This document shows, in pieces, positions 44,205-51,037 of a stretch of 64,000 bases of DNA. Each line of letters begins with the position of its first letter. The stretch's first letter is position 1. The stretch covers positions 186,001 through 250,000 of the forward strand of contig CAXUKO010000009.1 in NCBI GenBank assembly GCA_964251665.1. Direction: 5' to 3'. This DNA is from JBBQLG01 sp964251665. GTDB lineage: Bacteria > Bacteroidota > Bacteroidia > Cytophagales > Spirosomataceae. The notes under the pieces are model-generated. The model saw only the letters and a list, made by a program, of their open reading frames with translations, had not been told where the DNA came from and did not search any database. Position numbers and translations under genes: made by a program.

Positions 44205-44717
44205 TCAGGCAGAACGCAACCGCTTCTTCGGCGCGCGTTTTCCCGAAAACAGACTAAAAACGAGCGTAGTCACCACGGCAGTAACCAGCACTTTCCGGAC
44301 TAAACCCGTCCGGTTGTATTTCCAGTCGGCTTTCCAGCCCTTCTCGGCAAAGATATTAGGAATATGGCCACGTTTGAGGTCATCCACAATGCCTTCCACC
44401 ACATTGATCCGGTCGGCCAGCAGCAGGGGAAGCCAGTGCCCGTATTCTGACTCACTAAACCGGCTGAACGCATACCGGCGGATGGCCCCGCTCACCCCCG
44501 AGGGCGGTACTGATGTGCCGAAAACAGCAGTCAGGTTCGGTCGTTCATTGGAATGGAGTACCTCCACCGTAACGGGTTGCTGCGGGGGACGCTCCCAGTT
44601 CAGCCGCTTATGGTCATCCCCGGTATAGTGTTTCATGGGGTAAGTCGGCTCATTTTTCGGATCAGCGTCCACGCCCCAGCCATTGATATGTGAATAATCG
44701 TTCGCTCTGTTTTCCAT
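44205..44717 (-). CDS. Uncharacterised membrane-anchored protein next to a zinc dehydrogenase
   Basis: 170 residues. N-terminal polar region with GWGVDADPKNEPTYPMKHY, a central SGAIRRYAFSRFSESEYGHW that could be amphipathic, and one hydrophobic helix near the C-terminus (LVRKVLVTAVVTTLVFSLFS) followed by basic residues. No catalytic motif or family recognised. It starts 11 bp after the stop of the alcohol dehydrogenase gene on the same strand, so the two are probably co-transcribed. Confidence 0.7.
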   Translation of the reverse strand: MENRANDYSHINGWGVDADPKNEPTYPMKHYTGDDHKRLNWERPPQQPVTVEVLHSNERPNLTAVFGTSVPPSGVSGAIRRYAFSRFSESEYGHWLPLLLADRINVVEGIVDDLKRGHIPNIFAEKGWKADWKYNRTGLVRKVLVTAVVTTLVFSLFSGKRAPKKRLRSA

Positions 44718-44728
44718 GACGGCTCTGT

Positions 44729-45883
44729 TTATTTTCGGGCTGATGGGGGAATAAGAATGGGCTTAATGCAGTTATCCAGCTTGGCCGAGAAAATATGATA
44801 GGCATCGGATACCTCCTCCAGCGGCACCCGGTGCGTAATAATCGCTTTAGGATTAAGCCGTCCCGCCTGAATATGATCGATCAGCCGGGGCAGCAGACGT
44901 TTCACCGAAGCCTGATTGGCACGGATAGTCAGTCCCTTATTCAGGACATTGCCGATGGGCACCAGGTTATCCGTCGGCCCGTATACGCCAACAATTGACA
45001 CAATACCGCCTTTCTTGACTGAGTTAATGGCCCAGTGCAGGGCCGTAGCCGAACCCGCCTGCAACAGGAGTTTACGCCCCGTAATGGTTTGCAGGGCACT
45101 ACCGGCCGCGTCGCCCCCAACGGCATCAATGCACACGTCGGCACCGAACCAGTCGGTCGTTTTCTTCAAAAATAAAACGGGATCATCCATCGACTTAAAG
45201 TTATACGCTTCGCACTGTGCATAGTTTCGCACGAAGTCCAGCCGGTATTCCAGATGGTCGATCACAATTACACGACCGGCCCCGAACAGCCAGGCACATT
45301 TAGCCGCCATAATACCGACCGGCCCGGCCCCGAATACCACCACCGTATCGCCGGTTTTGATACCCCCCATTTCGGCCGCCTGGTAGCCCGTTGGCACCAC
45401 GTCGGTCAGCAGAACGGCATCGTCGTGGTCCATCCAGTCCGGAATAATCGTCGGGCCTACATCGGCATAGGGCACCCGGACAAATTCCGCCTGTCCGCCA
45501 TCGTAGCCGCCAGCCGTGTGTGAATACCCGAAGATGCCCCCCACGGCGGTAGCCTCAGGGTTTGATTCGTGGCAGTTCCCGTACAACCCCTGCTTACAGA
45601 ACGCACAGGTGCCGCAGGCCACGTTGAAGGGAACAATGACATTATCACCTACCTTCAGTTTTTCGACCGACGAGCCGATTTCCTCCACCACGCCGATGAA
45701 TTCATGGCCAAAAGTCATACCCACACGGGTATCGGGTACCAGACCGTGGTACAGGTGCAGATCAGACCCGCAAATGCAGGAACGGGTCACGCGGACAATG
45801 GCATCGCCGGGATGAAGAATTTCGGGGTAAGGCTTGTGATCGACACGGACCCGGAACGGTCCACGGTAATTCATCGCTAACAT
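44729..45883 (-). CDS. Zinc-dependent alcohol/formaldehyde dehydrogenase-like MDR protein
   Basis: 384 residues. Catalytic zinc region CICGSDLHLYHG and GHEFIGVVEEIG, structural zinc cysteines CGTCAFCKQGLYGNC, and NAD-binding VVVFGAGPVGIMAA. The long insertion around DWFGADVCIDAVGGDAAGSA resembles the glutathione-independent formaldehyde dehydrogenase subgroup. It oxidises an alcohol or hydrated aldehyde with NAD; the true substrate is not evident. First gene of a two-gene unit with the 170-residue membrane-anchored protein. Confidence 0.88.
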   Translation of the reverse strand: MLAMNYRGPFRVRVDHKPYPEILHPGDAIVRVTRSCICGSDLHLYHGLVPDTRVGMTFGHEFIGVVEEIGSSVEKLKVGDNVIVPFNVACGTCAFCKQGLYGNCHESNPEATAVGGIFGYSHTAGGYDGGQAEFVRVPYADVGPTIIPDWMDHDDAVLLTDVVPTGYQAAEMGGIKTGDTVVVFGAGPVGIMAAKCAWLFGAGRVIVIDHLEYRLDFVRNYAQCEAYNFKSMDDPVLFLKKTTDWFGADVCIDAVGGDAAGSALQTITGRKLLLQAGSATALHWAINSVKKGGIVSIVGVYGPTDNLVPIGNVLNKGLTIRANQASVKRLLPRLIDHIQAGRLNPKAIITHRVPLEEVSDAYHIFSAKLDNCIKPILIPPSARK

Positions 45884-46110
45884 ACGGGGACTCCTTTCGT
45901 TTTAGGGTTCATAACATGAGTATGTTCAGGCAGAAAATCACTGGTTCATTGGGTACGTAGTGCCCAAAAACCGGCTTTCACTGAACAGGTCTAACCGGTC
46001 GGGTTGGTGTTTGTTTATTTCTCTACTTGTACGGTCAGGTTTATAGTCAAATCCAGTACCGTTGGCCTATTTTTCATTCAGACAACCAAACCCTGCTTAA
46101 TGTATAAAAA
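45884..46110. other. Intergenic region upstream of the dehydrogenase gene
   Basis: About 230 bp of mixed composition. It should contain the dehydrogenase promoter, but no exact TAnnTTTG box was located. No ORF or RNA gene supported. Confidence 0.5.
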
Positions 46111-46113
46111 CGC

Positions 46114-46144
46114 AAAAAGCCCCCGCCGTTTCCAGCAGGGGCTT
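46114..46144 (-). terminator. Intrinsic terminator of dnaK
   Basis: AAGCCCC (46117-46123) pairs with GGGGCTT (46138-46144). Read on the minus strand, the hairpin is followed by a T-run (46114-46118). Confidence 0.8.
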
Positions 46145-46193
46145 GCTTACTAGCCTGAATCTGATTAATCGGTTAAATCCGACGAATCACAGT

Positions 46194-48131
46194 TTATTTC
46201 ACTTCTTCGTAAGGCACGTCCGAGACATCGCTGTCCGTTGGCTGGCCCTGCTGACCGTTTCCGGCCTGTCCGTTGGCACCGCCATCGAAACCGGCACCGT
46301 CCATTGGGTTCCCCCCCTGGGCGTTGGTCGCGTTATAAAGTTCGGTCGAAGCAGTCGCCCAGGCCTCGTTCAGCTTGGTCATGGCAGCATCGATAGCGGC
46401 TGCATCACGGGAACCATGCGCCGTTTTCAGTTCGGTCAGGGCCCCTTCGATGGCGGTTTTGTTGCCTTCCGACAATTTATCGCCGTAGTCCTTCAGTTGT
46501 TTTTCGGTCTGGAACACCATCGAGTCGGCCTGGTTGACCTTCTCGATCTTCTCGCGTTCGGCTTTGTCAGACGCTTCGTTAGCTTTGGCTTCCTCACGCA
46601 TCCGGGTGATTTCAGCGTCGGTCAGACCGCTGCTGGCTTCAATCCGGATTTTCTGCTCTTTGCCGGTTCCTTTATCGCGGGCCGTTACGTTCAGAATACC
46701 GTTGGCATCCACATCGAAAGTCACCTCAATTTGGGGTACACCACGGGGTGCTGGTGGAATATCGGACAGGATAAACCGGCCTAACTGACGGTTTTGCTGC
46801 GCCATCGGCCGTTCGCCCTGCAGGATGTTGATCTCTACGCTTGGCTGATTATCCGACGCAGTCGAATACGTTTCTGTTTTCTTGCTCGGAATTGTCGTGT
46901 TGGCTTCTACCATCTTGGTAAACACACCACCCATCGTTTCGATACCCAGCGAGAGCGGAATAACGTCCAGCAGGAGAACGTCTTTTACCTCACCCGTCAG
47001 CACACCACCCTGAATGGCGGCACCAATGGCTACGGCTTCATCGGGGTTAACGCCCTTGGACGGCTTGCGGCCAAAGAGTTTTTCGACTTCGTCCTGCACC
47101 CGCGGAATCCGGGTCGAACCACCCACCAGAATCACTTCGTCAATGTTGGCGGTAGACAAACCCGAGTTTTTGATGGCCCGGCGGCAGGGCTCCAGCATCC
47201 GCTGAATGAGGCCATCGGCCAGTTGCTCGAATTTAGCGCGGGTCAGCGTCCGTACCAGGTGCTTGGGAATACCATCTACCGGCATGATGTACGGCAGGTT
47301 GATTTCCGTCGACGATGAACTGGAGAGTTCAACCTTGGCTTTTTCAGCCGCTTCTTTCAACCGTTGCAGCGCCATTGGGTCTTTCCGCAGGTCGATGCGC
47401 TCGTCGTTCAGGAACTCCTGGGCCAGCCAGTCGATGATGACCTGATCGAAGTCATCACCACCGAGGTGGGTATCACCGTCGGTCGATTTTACTTCAAACA
47501 CGCCGTCGCCCAGTTCCAGAATCGAAATATCGAAGGTACCGCCACCGAGGTCAAACACGGCAATTTTCATGTCGTGGTTGGTCTTGTCCAGGCCATAGGC
47601 CAAAGCGGCAGCCGTTGGTTCGTTGATGATCCGCTTCACATCGAGGCCGGCAATCTGCCCGGCTTCTTTGGTCGCCTGACGCTGAGCATCGTTAAAATAA
47701 GCAGGCACCGTAATAACGGCCTCGGTTACAGTCTGACCCAGGTAATCTTCGGCGGTTTGCTTCATCTTTTGCAGAATCAGCGCCGAAAGCTCCTGAGGGG
47801 TATATTGACGGTCGCCGATGCGCACCCGTGGGGTGTTGTTCGGACCGTTTTCCACCACGTAAGCGGTGTTCTTGAGTTCATTCGTTACTTCGTCGTAGCG
47901 ACGGCCCATAAACCGTTTGATCGACGCAATCGTGTTCTTAGGGTTGGTGATCGCCTGACGTTTGGCCGGATCACCGACCTTGCGTTCGCCGTTGCCGTTG
48001 TCCATAAACGCCACAACAGAGGGCGTGGTCCGGCGGCCTTCGCTGTTCGGAATCACAACCGGCTCGTTGCCTTCCATGACGGCTACGCACGAGTTGGTTG
48101 TTCCTAAGTCAATACCAATAATTTTTCCCAT
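46194..48131 (-). CDS. dnaK: Molecular chaperone DnaK (Hsp70)
   Basis: 645 residues. Nucleotide-binding signature IIGIDLGTTNSCVAVMEG, VFDLGGGTFDISIL and VILVGGSTRIPRVQ, the interdomain linker DVLLLDVIPLSLGIE, the substrate domain, and a Gly/Asn/Gln-rich C-terminus ending DVPYEEVK (EEVD-like). It acts with DnaJ and GrpE, which are not nearby. Upstream on the minus strand a TTG and TATGTCTG pair about 50-70 bp before the ATG is a plausible promoter. No CIRCE operator seen. Confidence 0.98.
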   Translation of the reverse strand: MGKIIGIDLGTTNSCVAVMEGNEPVVIPNSEGRRTTPSVVAFMDNGNGERKVGDPAKRQAITNPKNTIASIKRFMGRRYDEVTNELKNTAYVVENGPNNTPRVRIGDRQYTPQELSALILQKMKQTAEDYLGQTVTEAVITVPAYFNDAQRQATKEAGQIAGLDVKRIINEPTAAALAYGLDKTNHDMKIAVFDLGGGTFDISILELGDGVFEVKSTDGDTHLGGDDFDQVIIDWLAQEFLNDERIDLRKDPMALQRLKEAAEKAKVELSSSSSTEINLPYIMPVDGIPKHLVRTLTRAKFEQLADGLIQRMLEPCRRAIKNSGLSTANIDEVILVGGSTRIPRVQDEVEKLFGRKPSKGVNPDEAVAIGAAIQGGVLTGEVKDVLLLDVIPLSLGIETMGGVFTKMVEANTTIPSKKTETYSTASDNQPSVEINILQGERPMAQQNRQLGRFILSDIPPAPRGVPQIEVTFDVDANGILNVTARDKGTGKEQKIRIEASSGLTDAEITRMREEAKANEASDKAEREKIEKVNQADSMVFQTEKQLKDYGDKLSEGNKTAIEGALTELKTAHGSRDAAAIDAAMTKLNEAWATASTELYNATNAQGGNPMDGAGFDGGANGQAGNGQQGQPTDSDVSDVPYEEVK

Positions 48132-48296
48132 GATTCGGTTTAGCTAATGTCGTTGCTGAACTTGTGTTTGACAGACATAGTCTCTTTTACAAGCAATGTG
48201 CCAGCGCTGCGGTTTAGTCTTTTTTCTGCCAGATTGACAGCAAAACGTGAGGCTCCGGGCCAATATGACGGGCCCTTAATGTAAAGTCTGCCACAA

Positions 48297-48329
48297 AAAA
48301 AGCGGACACCCTGAGGTCGTCCGCTTTTT
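48297..48329 (-). terminator. Terminator of the DUF937-like gene
   Basis: AAAAAGCGGAC (48297-48307) with GTCCGCTTTTT (48319-48329); symmetrical A/T tracts allow both directions. Confidence 0.85.
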
Positions 48330-48364
48330 GTCGTGTGCTGCCGGGATGTCCGACCGAACTGCCG

Positions 48365-48817
48365 TTAATTACCGAATAAACCGCCCAGCATACCGCCCAA
48401 GCCGCCCCCACCCTGCTGCTGTCCCGTCAGGGAGCTTAGAATGCTGTTACTGTCAACGCTGCTGTCGTTAGGGTCCTGCGCCTTATGCATCAGCTTACTG
48501 AGCACCATGGGCACCACCGCACCGGCAACGGACATAGCAACCTGGGGTGAAATACCCAGCTTTTCCATCAGGCTTTGCTGCACGTTCGCCTGAACGCCCT
48601 GCGTAACCGAACTGTCCTGCACGTTACCGCCACCGCCGGTTAGCATCCCCATCAGGCTGCTTAGGCCACCGCCCTGAGCCTGTTGCTGCAGACTGCCCAT
48701 GATACTTTGAGTTACCGTTTGCATCGCCGTTTCGTTGTGCTCGTTGGGGATGGCCGGATTGTTGACAATTGCCTGTCCAGACTGCTGCTGAACGAGATTC
48801 ATGAGTGTTTCAAACAT
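48365..48817 (-). CDS. DUF937-like small protein
   Basis: 150 residues rich in Gly, Gln and Met: MFETLMNLVQQQSGQAIVNN at the start, GGGLSSLMGMLTGGGG in the middle, LGISPQVAMSVAGAVVPMVL (helical) and a C-terminal GGGLGGMLGGLFGN. This matches the DUF937/YidB-like group, bacterial proteins of unknown function with weak similarity to a homeodomain-like fold. No signal peptide. Transcribed alone between dnaK and the divergent NuiA-like gene. Confidence 0.7.
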   Translation of the reverse strand: MFETLMNLVQQQSGQAIVNNPAIPNEHNETAMQTVTQSIMGSLQQQAQGGGLSSLMGMLTGGGGNVQDSSVTQGVQANVQQSLMEKLGISPQVAMSVAGAVVPMVLSKLMHKAQDPNDSSVDSNSILSSLTGQQQGGGGLGGMLGGLFGN

Positions 48818-48910
48818 GGTAAAAGGATTTTTAGGGGAGCGGATCAGGCATTTAAGCCCTTACCCGCTAAATGTACATCCATAACCAAACAAGGGTTTTG
48901 GATGATTGTT

Positions 48911-48918
48911 TATCTTGC
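48911..48918 (+). promoter_or_regulatory. Candidate -7 box of the NuiA-like gene (TATCTTGC)
   Basis: One mismatch from TAnnTTTG, 35 bp before the chosen ATG, with TTTTGG about 16 bp upstream. Confidence 0.35.
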
Positions 48919-48953
48919 CGGGCCACGTTGGCCGAATAACTACTGCCAACCCT

Positions 48954-49406
48954 ATGACAAGTGCATACATGACGGAAACTGACCCAAAAAGTAACGCGCC
49001 CACGGATGCCGCAGCTGCGCTAACCACGCCAATCGCTGCGCTGCTACCCAATCTGTTCTACCCCAGCGAATCGGACGAAGCGGTAGAATGGGTCACATGC
49101 CCGCTCAAAACTGAGCAGCCCCTGACGGTAAGCCACATTAAAGACTGGCTGATGCTGCCTCCTTCCGTGTATGTAGAAGAAGGAAAGGAAGCTGATTTCT
49201 GGCAGCCCGTTACCACGGAGGAGGACTGGTACGGCGACGAAGAGAAAGCCCGCACGGCCACGTTTAAACAACTTCAGGCAGCCATGCAGACCTTAACGGA
49301 CCGGCAGTTATTCCGGGTGGGGCAAACTGAAGTTGACGTTTATTTACTGGGCCGGGTGCCGGACAAAACCTGGGCGGGGCTGAAAACGAAGGTGGTAGAA
49401 ACCTAA
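48954..49406 (+). CDS. Nuclease A inhibitor-like protein (NuiA family)
   Basis: ATG at 48954 (150 residues) is preferred; the ATG at 48969 is also possible, and an upstream start at 48906 would sit on the promoter. LFYPSESDEAVEWVTC, EDWYGDEEKARTATFKQLQA, RQLFRVGQTEVDVYLLG and the terminal AGLKTKVVET closely follow the Anabaena NuiA pattern (SESxYP, DWYxDEE, YRxGxxExDVYxxG, AGxxTKVVET). NuiA binds and blocks the secreted nuclease NucA. No NucA-like nuclease gene is seen in this window, so the target here is unknown. Confidence 0.82.
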   Translation: MTSAYMTETDPKSNAPTDAAAALTTPIAALLPNLFYPSESDEAVEWVTCPLKTEQPLTVSHIKDWLMLPPSVYVEEGKEADFWQPVTTEEDWYGDEEKARTATFKQLQAAMQTLTDRQLFRVGQTEVDVYLLGRVPDKTWAGLKTKVVET

Positions 49407-49430
49407 AAACCCCGACGAATGCCGGGGTTT
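49407..49430. terminator. Convergent terminator between the NuiA-like gene and rplT
   Basis: AAACCCCG (49407-49414) with CGGGGTTT (49423-49430), 8-nt loop. Short but placed exactly between convergent genes. Confidence 0.7.
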
Positions 49431-49454
49431 CAGTGCTTCGGGAAGCAGGTCTGT

Positions 49455-49799
49455 TTATTTCAATTGATCCACTACGGCTTTGAAAGCCTCGGGGTGGTTC
49501 ATGGCCAGATCGGCCAGTACTTTACGGTTCAGTTCGATACCCGATTTATTCAGGGAGCCGATAAAGGCCGAATACGACATGCCGTGCTGACGCGCTCCGG
49601 CATTAATCCGCTGAATCCAGAGGCCACGGAAGTCACGTTTCTTGGCGCGCCGATCCCGGTAGGCGTAGACTAAAGCTTTTTCGATGGCGTTCTTGGCGAC
49701 CGTCCATACGTTTTTACGACGACCAAAGTATCCTTTGGCCAATTTCATCATTTTTTTCCGACGTGCCCGTGAGGCTACGTGATTGACGGAACGTGGCAT
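49455..49799 (-). CDS. rplT: 50S ribosomal protein L20
   Basis: 114 residues. MPRSVNHVASRARRKKMMKL, GYFGRRKNVWTVAKNAIEKA and RDRRAKKRDFRGLWIQRINA are diagnostic. L20 is needed for early 50S assembly and in other bacteria also represses its own operon by binding mRNA. It lies 109 bp downstream of rpmI on the same strand, in the infC-rpmI-rplT order. Confidence 0.98.
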   Translation of the reverse strand: MPRSVNHVASRARRKKMMKLAKGYFGRRKNVWTVAKNAIEKALVYAYRDRRAKKRDFRGLWIQRINAGARQHGMSYSAFIGSLNKSGIELNRKVLADLAMNHPEAFKAVVDQLK

Positions 49800-49908
49800 A
49801 ATTGATTTGTTTTTTGACGGCTGGCGATCCGTATCTGATGCTTAAAAGCCAGCAATCGGGTGAAACAGAAAACCTGGGCAGACTACCCAAATTCAAACAG
49901 ACTGACGG

Positions 49909-50106
49909 CTACGACAACTTCAGCAACGCCTTAATGCGTACTTCGTTGGTCGGGTGCACCAGCGTCGAATGCGTCAGATTACGCTTCTGCTTGGTGGTTT
50001 TCTTGGTCAGAATGTGGCTGTGGAAGGCGTGCTTCCGTTTGATTTTTCCGGTGCCGGTCAGCTTAAAGCGCTTCTTGGCGGCCGAATTGGTTTTGTTTTT
50101 GTGCAT
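49909..50106 (-). CDS. rpmI: 50S ribosomal protein L35
   Basis: 65 residues from ATG 50106: MHKNKTNSAAKKRFKLTGTG, KIKRKHAFHSHILTKKTTKQ, KRNLTHSTLV. A longer in-frame extension to 50181 is rejected because it would read through the -7 box and terminator T-run. Preceded by an exact TATCTTTG promoter and followed by rplT. Confidence 0.96.
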   Translation of the reverse strand: MHKNKTNSAAKKRFKLTGTGKIKRKHAFHSHILTKKTTKQKRNLTHSTLVHPTNEVRIKALLKLS

Positions 50107-50137
50107 GGTACTGAACCGTTTTGAAATAAACAGGCCG

Positions 50138-50145
50138 CAAAGATA
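50138..50145 (-). promoter_or_regulatory. -7 box of rpmI-rplT (TATCTTTG)
   Basis: Exact TAnnTTTG on the minus strand, 31 bp before the rpmI ATG and directly after the T-run of the infC hairpin, so rpmI-rplT can be transcribed independently of infC. Confidence 0.65.
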
Positions 50146-50147
50146 GC

Positions 50148-50228
50148 AAAAAAAGACGTTGGATGCTGACGGTAAGGCCATAGACCGGCGAAAAAGTCTA
50201 TACCTTATGGTCAGCAGCCAACGTCTTT
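50148..50228 (-). terminator. Large bulged hairpin with T-run between infC and rpmI
   Basis: Outer stem 50152-50162 with 50218-50228 (11 bp), a symmetric 1-nt bulge, a second stem 50164-50170 with 50210-50216 (7 bp), and further inner pairing around TAAGG/CCTTA and ATAGAC/GTCTAT. On the minus strand it ends in seven T residues. It is a terminator and/or an L20-type autoregulatory structure. Confidence 0.75.
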
Positions 50229-50241
50229 ACCCGTTTTCTGC

Positions 50242-50844
50242 TTACTGCGGAGTTTGAACCGGAGCCGCTGGTGCGGGATTCGGCTTTTTGGGCGCAACCG
50301 GCGCTGCTACTTTAGGGGCCAGAAACATACTCATCCGCTTGCCTTCGAGTTTGGGTTCGGATTCTACCTTACCGATATCTTCCAGGCCCTGCGCGAACCG
50401 GTGCAGCAGATCAAAACCACGATCCTTGAAGACAATGGCCCGGCCTACGAACTGCACGTAGGCTTTCACCTTAGCGCCTTCCTTGAGGAAACCAATGGCA
50501 TGCTTGAGTTTAAATTCAAAGTCGTGATCGTCGGTGTTGGGACCAAACCGAATTTCTTTGATCACTACTTTCTGGGCTTTAGCCTTAATTTCTTTCTGTT
50601 TCTTCTTCTGCTCGTACTTGAACTTGGAGTAGTCAACCACGCGGCAGACAGGTGGAACAGCGTTCGGTGAAATCTCAACTAAATCAAGGTTCTGCGCTTT
50701 GGCAATCGCTTTGGCCTTGTCTATATCGAAAATACCTTGTTCAACATTTTCACCGACAACGCGGACCTCTCTGGCCTGAATGCGTTCGTTAATCCGGTAG
50801 GGTTCTTCAACCACGCGACGGGGTGGTCTGCGCTGTAATGCCAT
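50242..50844 (-). CDS. infC: Translation initiation factor IF-3
   Basis: 200 residues. N-domain YRINERIQAREVRVVGENVE, linker PPVCRVVDYSKFKYEQKKKQ, C-domain VVIKEIRFGPNTDDHDFEFK and the Pro/Ala-rich tail usual in Bacteroidota. It starts with ATG, not the rare AUU/AUC used for autoregulation in many bacteria, so control must act elsewhere, perhaps through the nested leader structure upstream. It follows thrS by 193 bp. Confidence 0.97.
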   Translation of the reverse strand: MALQRRPPRRVVEEPYRINERIQAREVRVVGENVEQGIFDIDKAKAIAKAQNLDLVEISPNAVPPVCRVVDYSKFKYEQKKKQKEIKAKAQKVVIKEIRFGPNTDDHDFEFKLKHAIGFLKEGAKVKAYVQFVGRAIVFKDRGFDLLHRFAQGLEDIGKVESEPKLEGKRMSMFLAPKVAAPVAPKKPNPAPAAPVQTPQ

Positions 50845-50951
50845 AGAGTGTGTTTAGCGTTCTTTAAACGAAAATTCGATTTAACTAACGTTTGGGGTAT
50901 ATAAAAGTTTCGGGCAATCTAAAAAAAACAAGGGTCAACTGCAAAAATATC

Positions 50952-51031
50952 GCCCGCTGATTTTCAGGATCTGTACGATTAAAAAATGCTGAGATCCTCT
51001 TTCAGCATACGGATCATAAAAATCAGCGGGC
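50952..51031 (-). promoter_or_regulatory. Nested attenuator-like RNA structure between thrS and infC
   Basis: Outer 13-bp stem 50952-50964 with 51019-51031 encloses ATGCTGA/TCAGCAT (50986-50992 with 51002-51008). On the minus strand the inner hairpin is followed by six T residues (50981-50986). A small terminator hairpin therefore sits inside a long-range stem that starts 6 nt after the thrS stop. Possible attenuator of infC. Confidence 0.6.
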
Positions 51032-51037
51032 TATCCG

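Noticed and set aside
46143..46784. 213-codon plus-strand frame opposite the dnaK 3' end
   Set aside because: Runs through the dnaK terminator and coding sequence; shadow frame.
47364..48107. 247-codon plus-strand frame opposite dnaK
   Set aside because: Mirrors dnaK codon structure and has no recognisable domain; dnaK is unmistakable.
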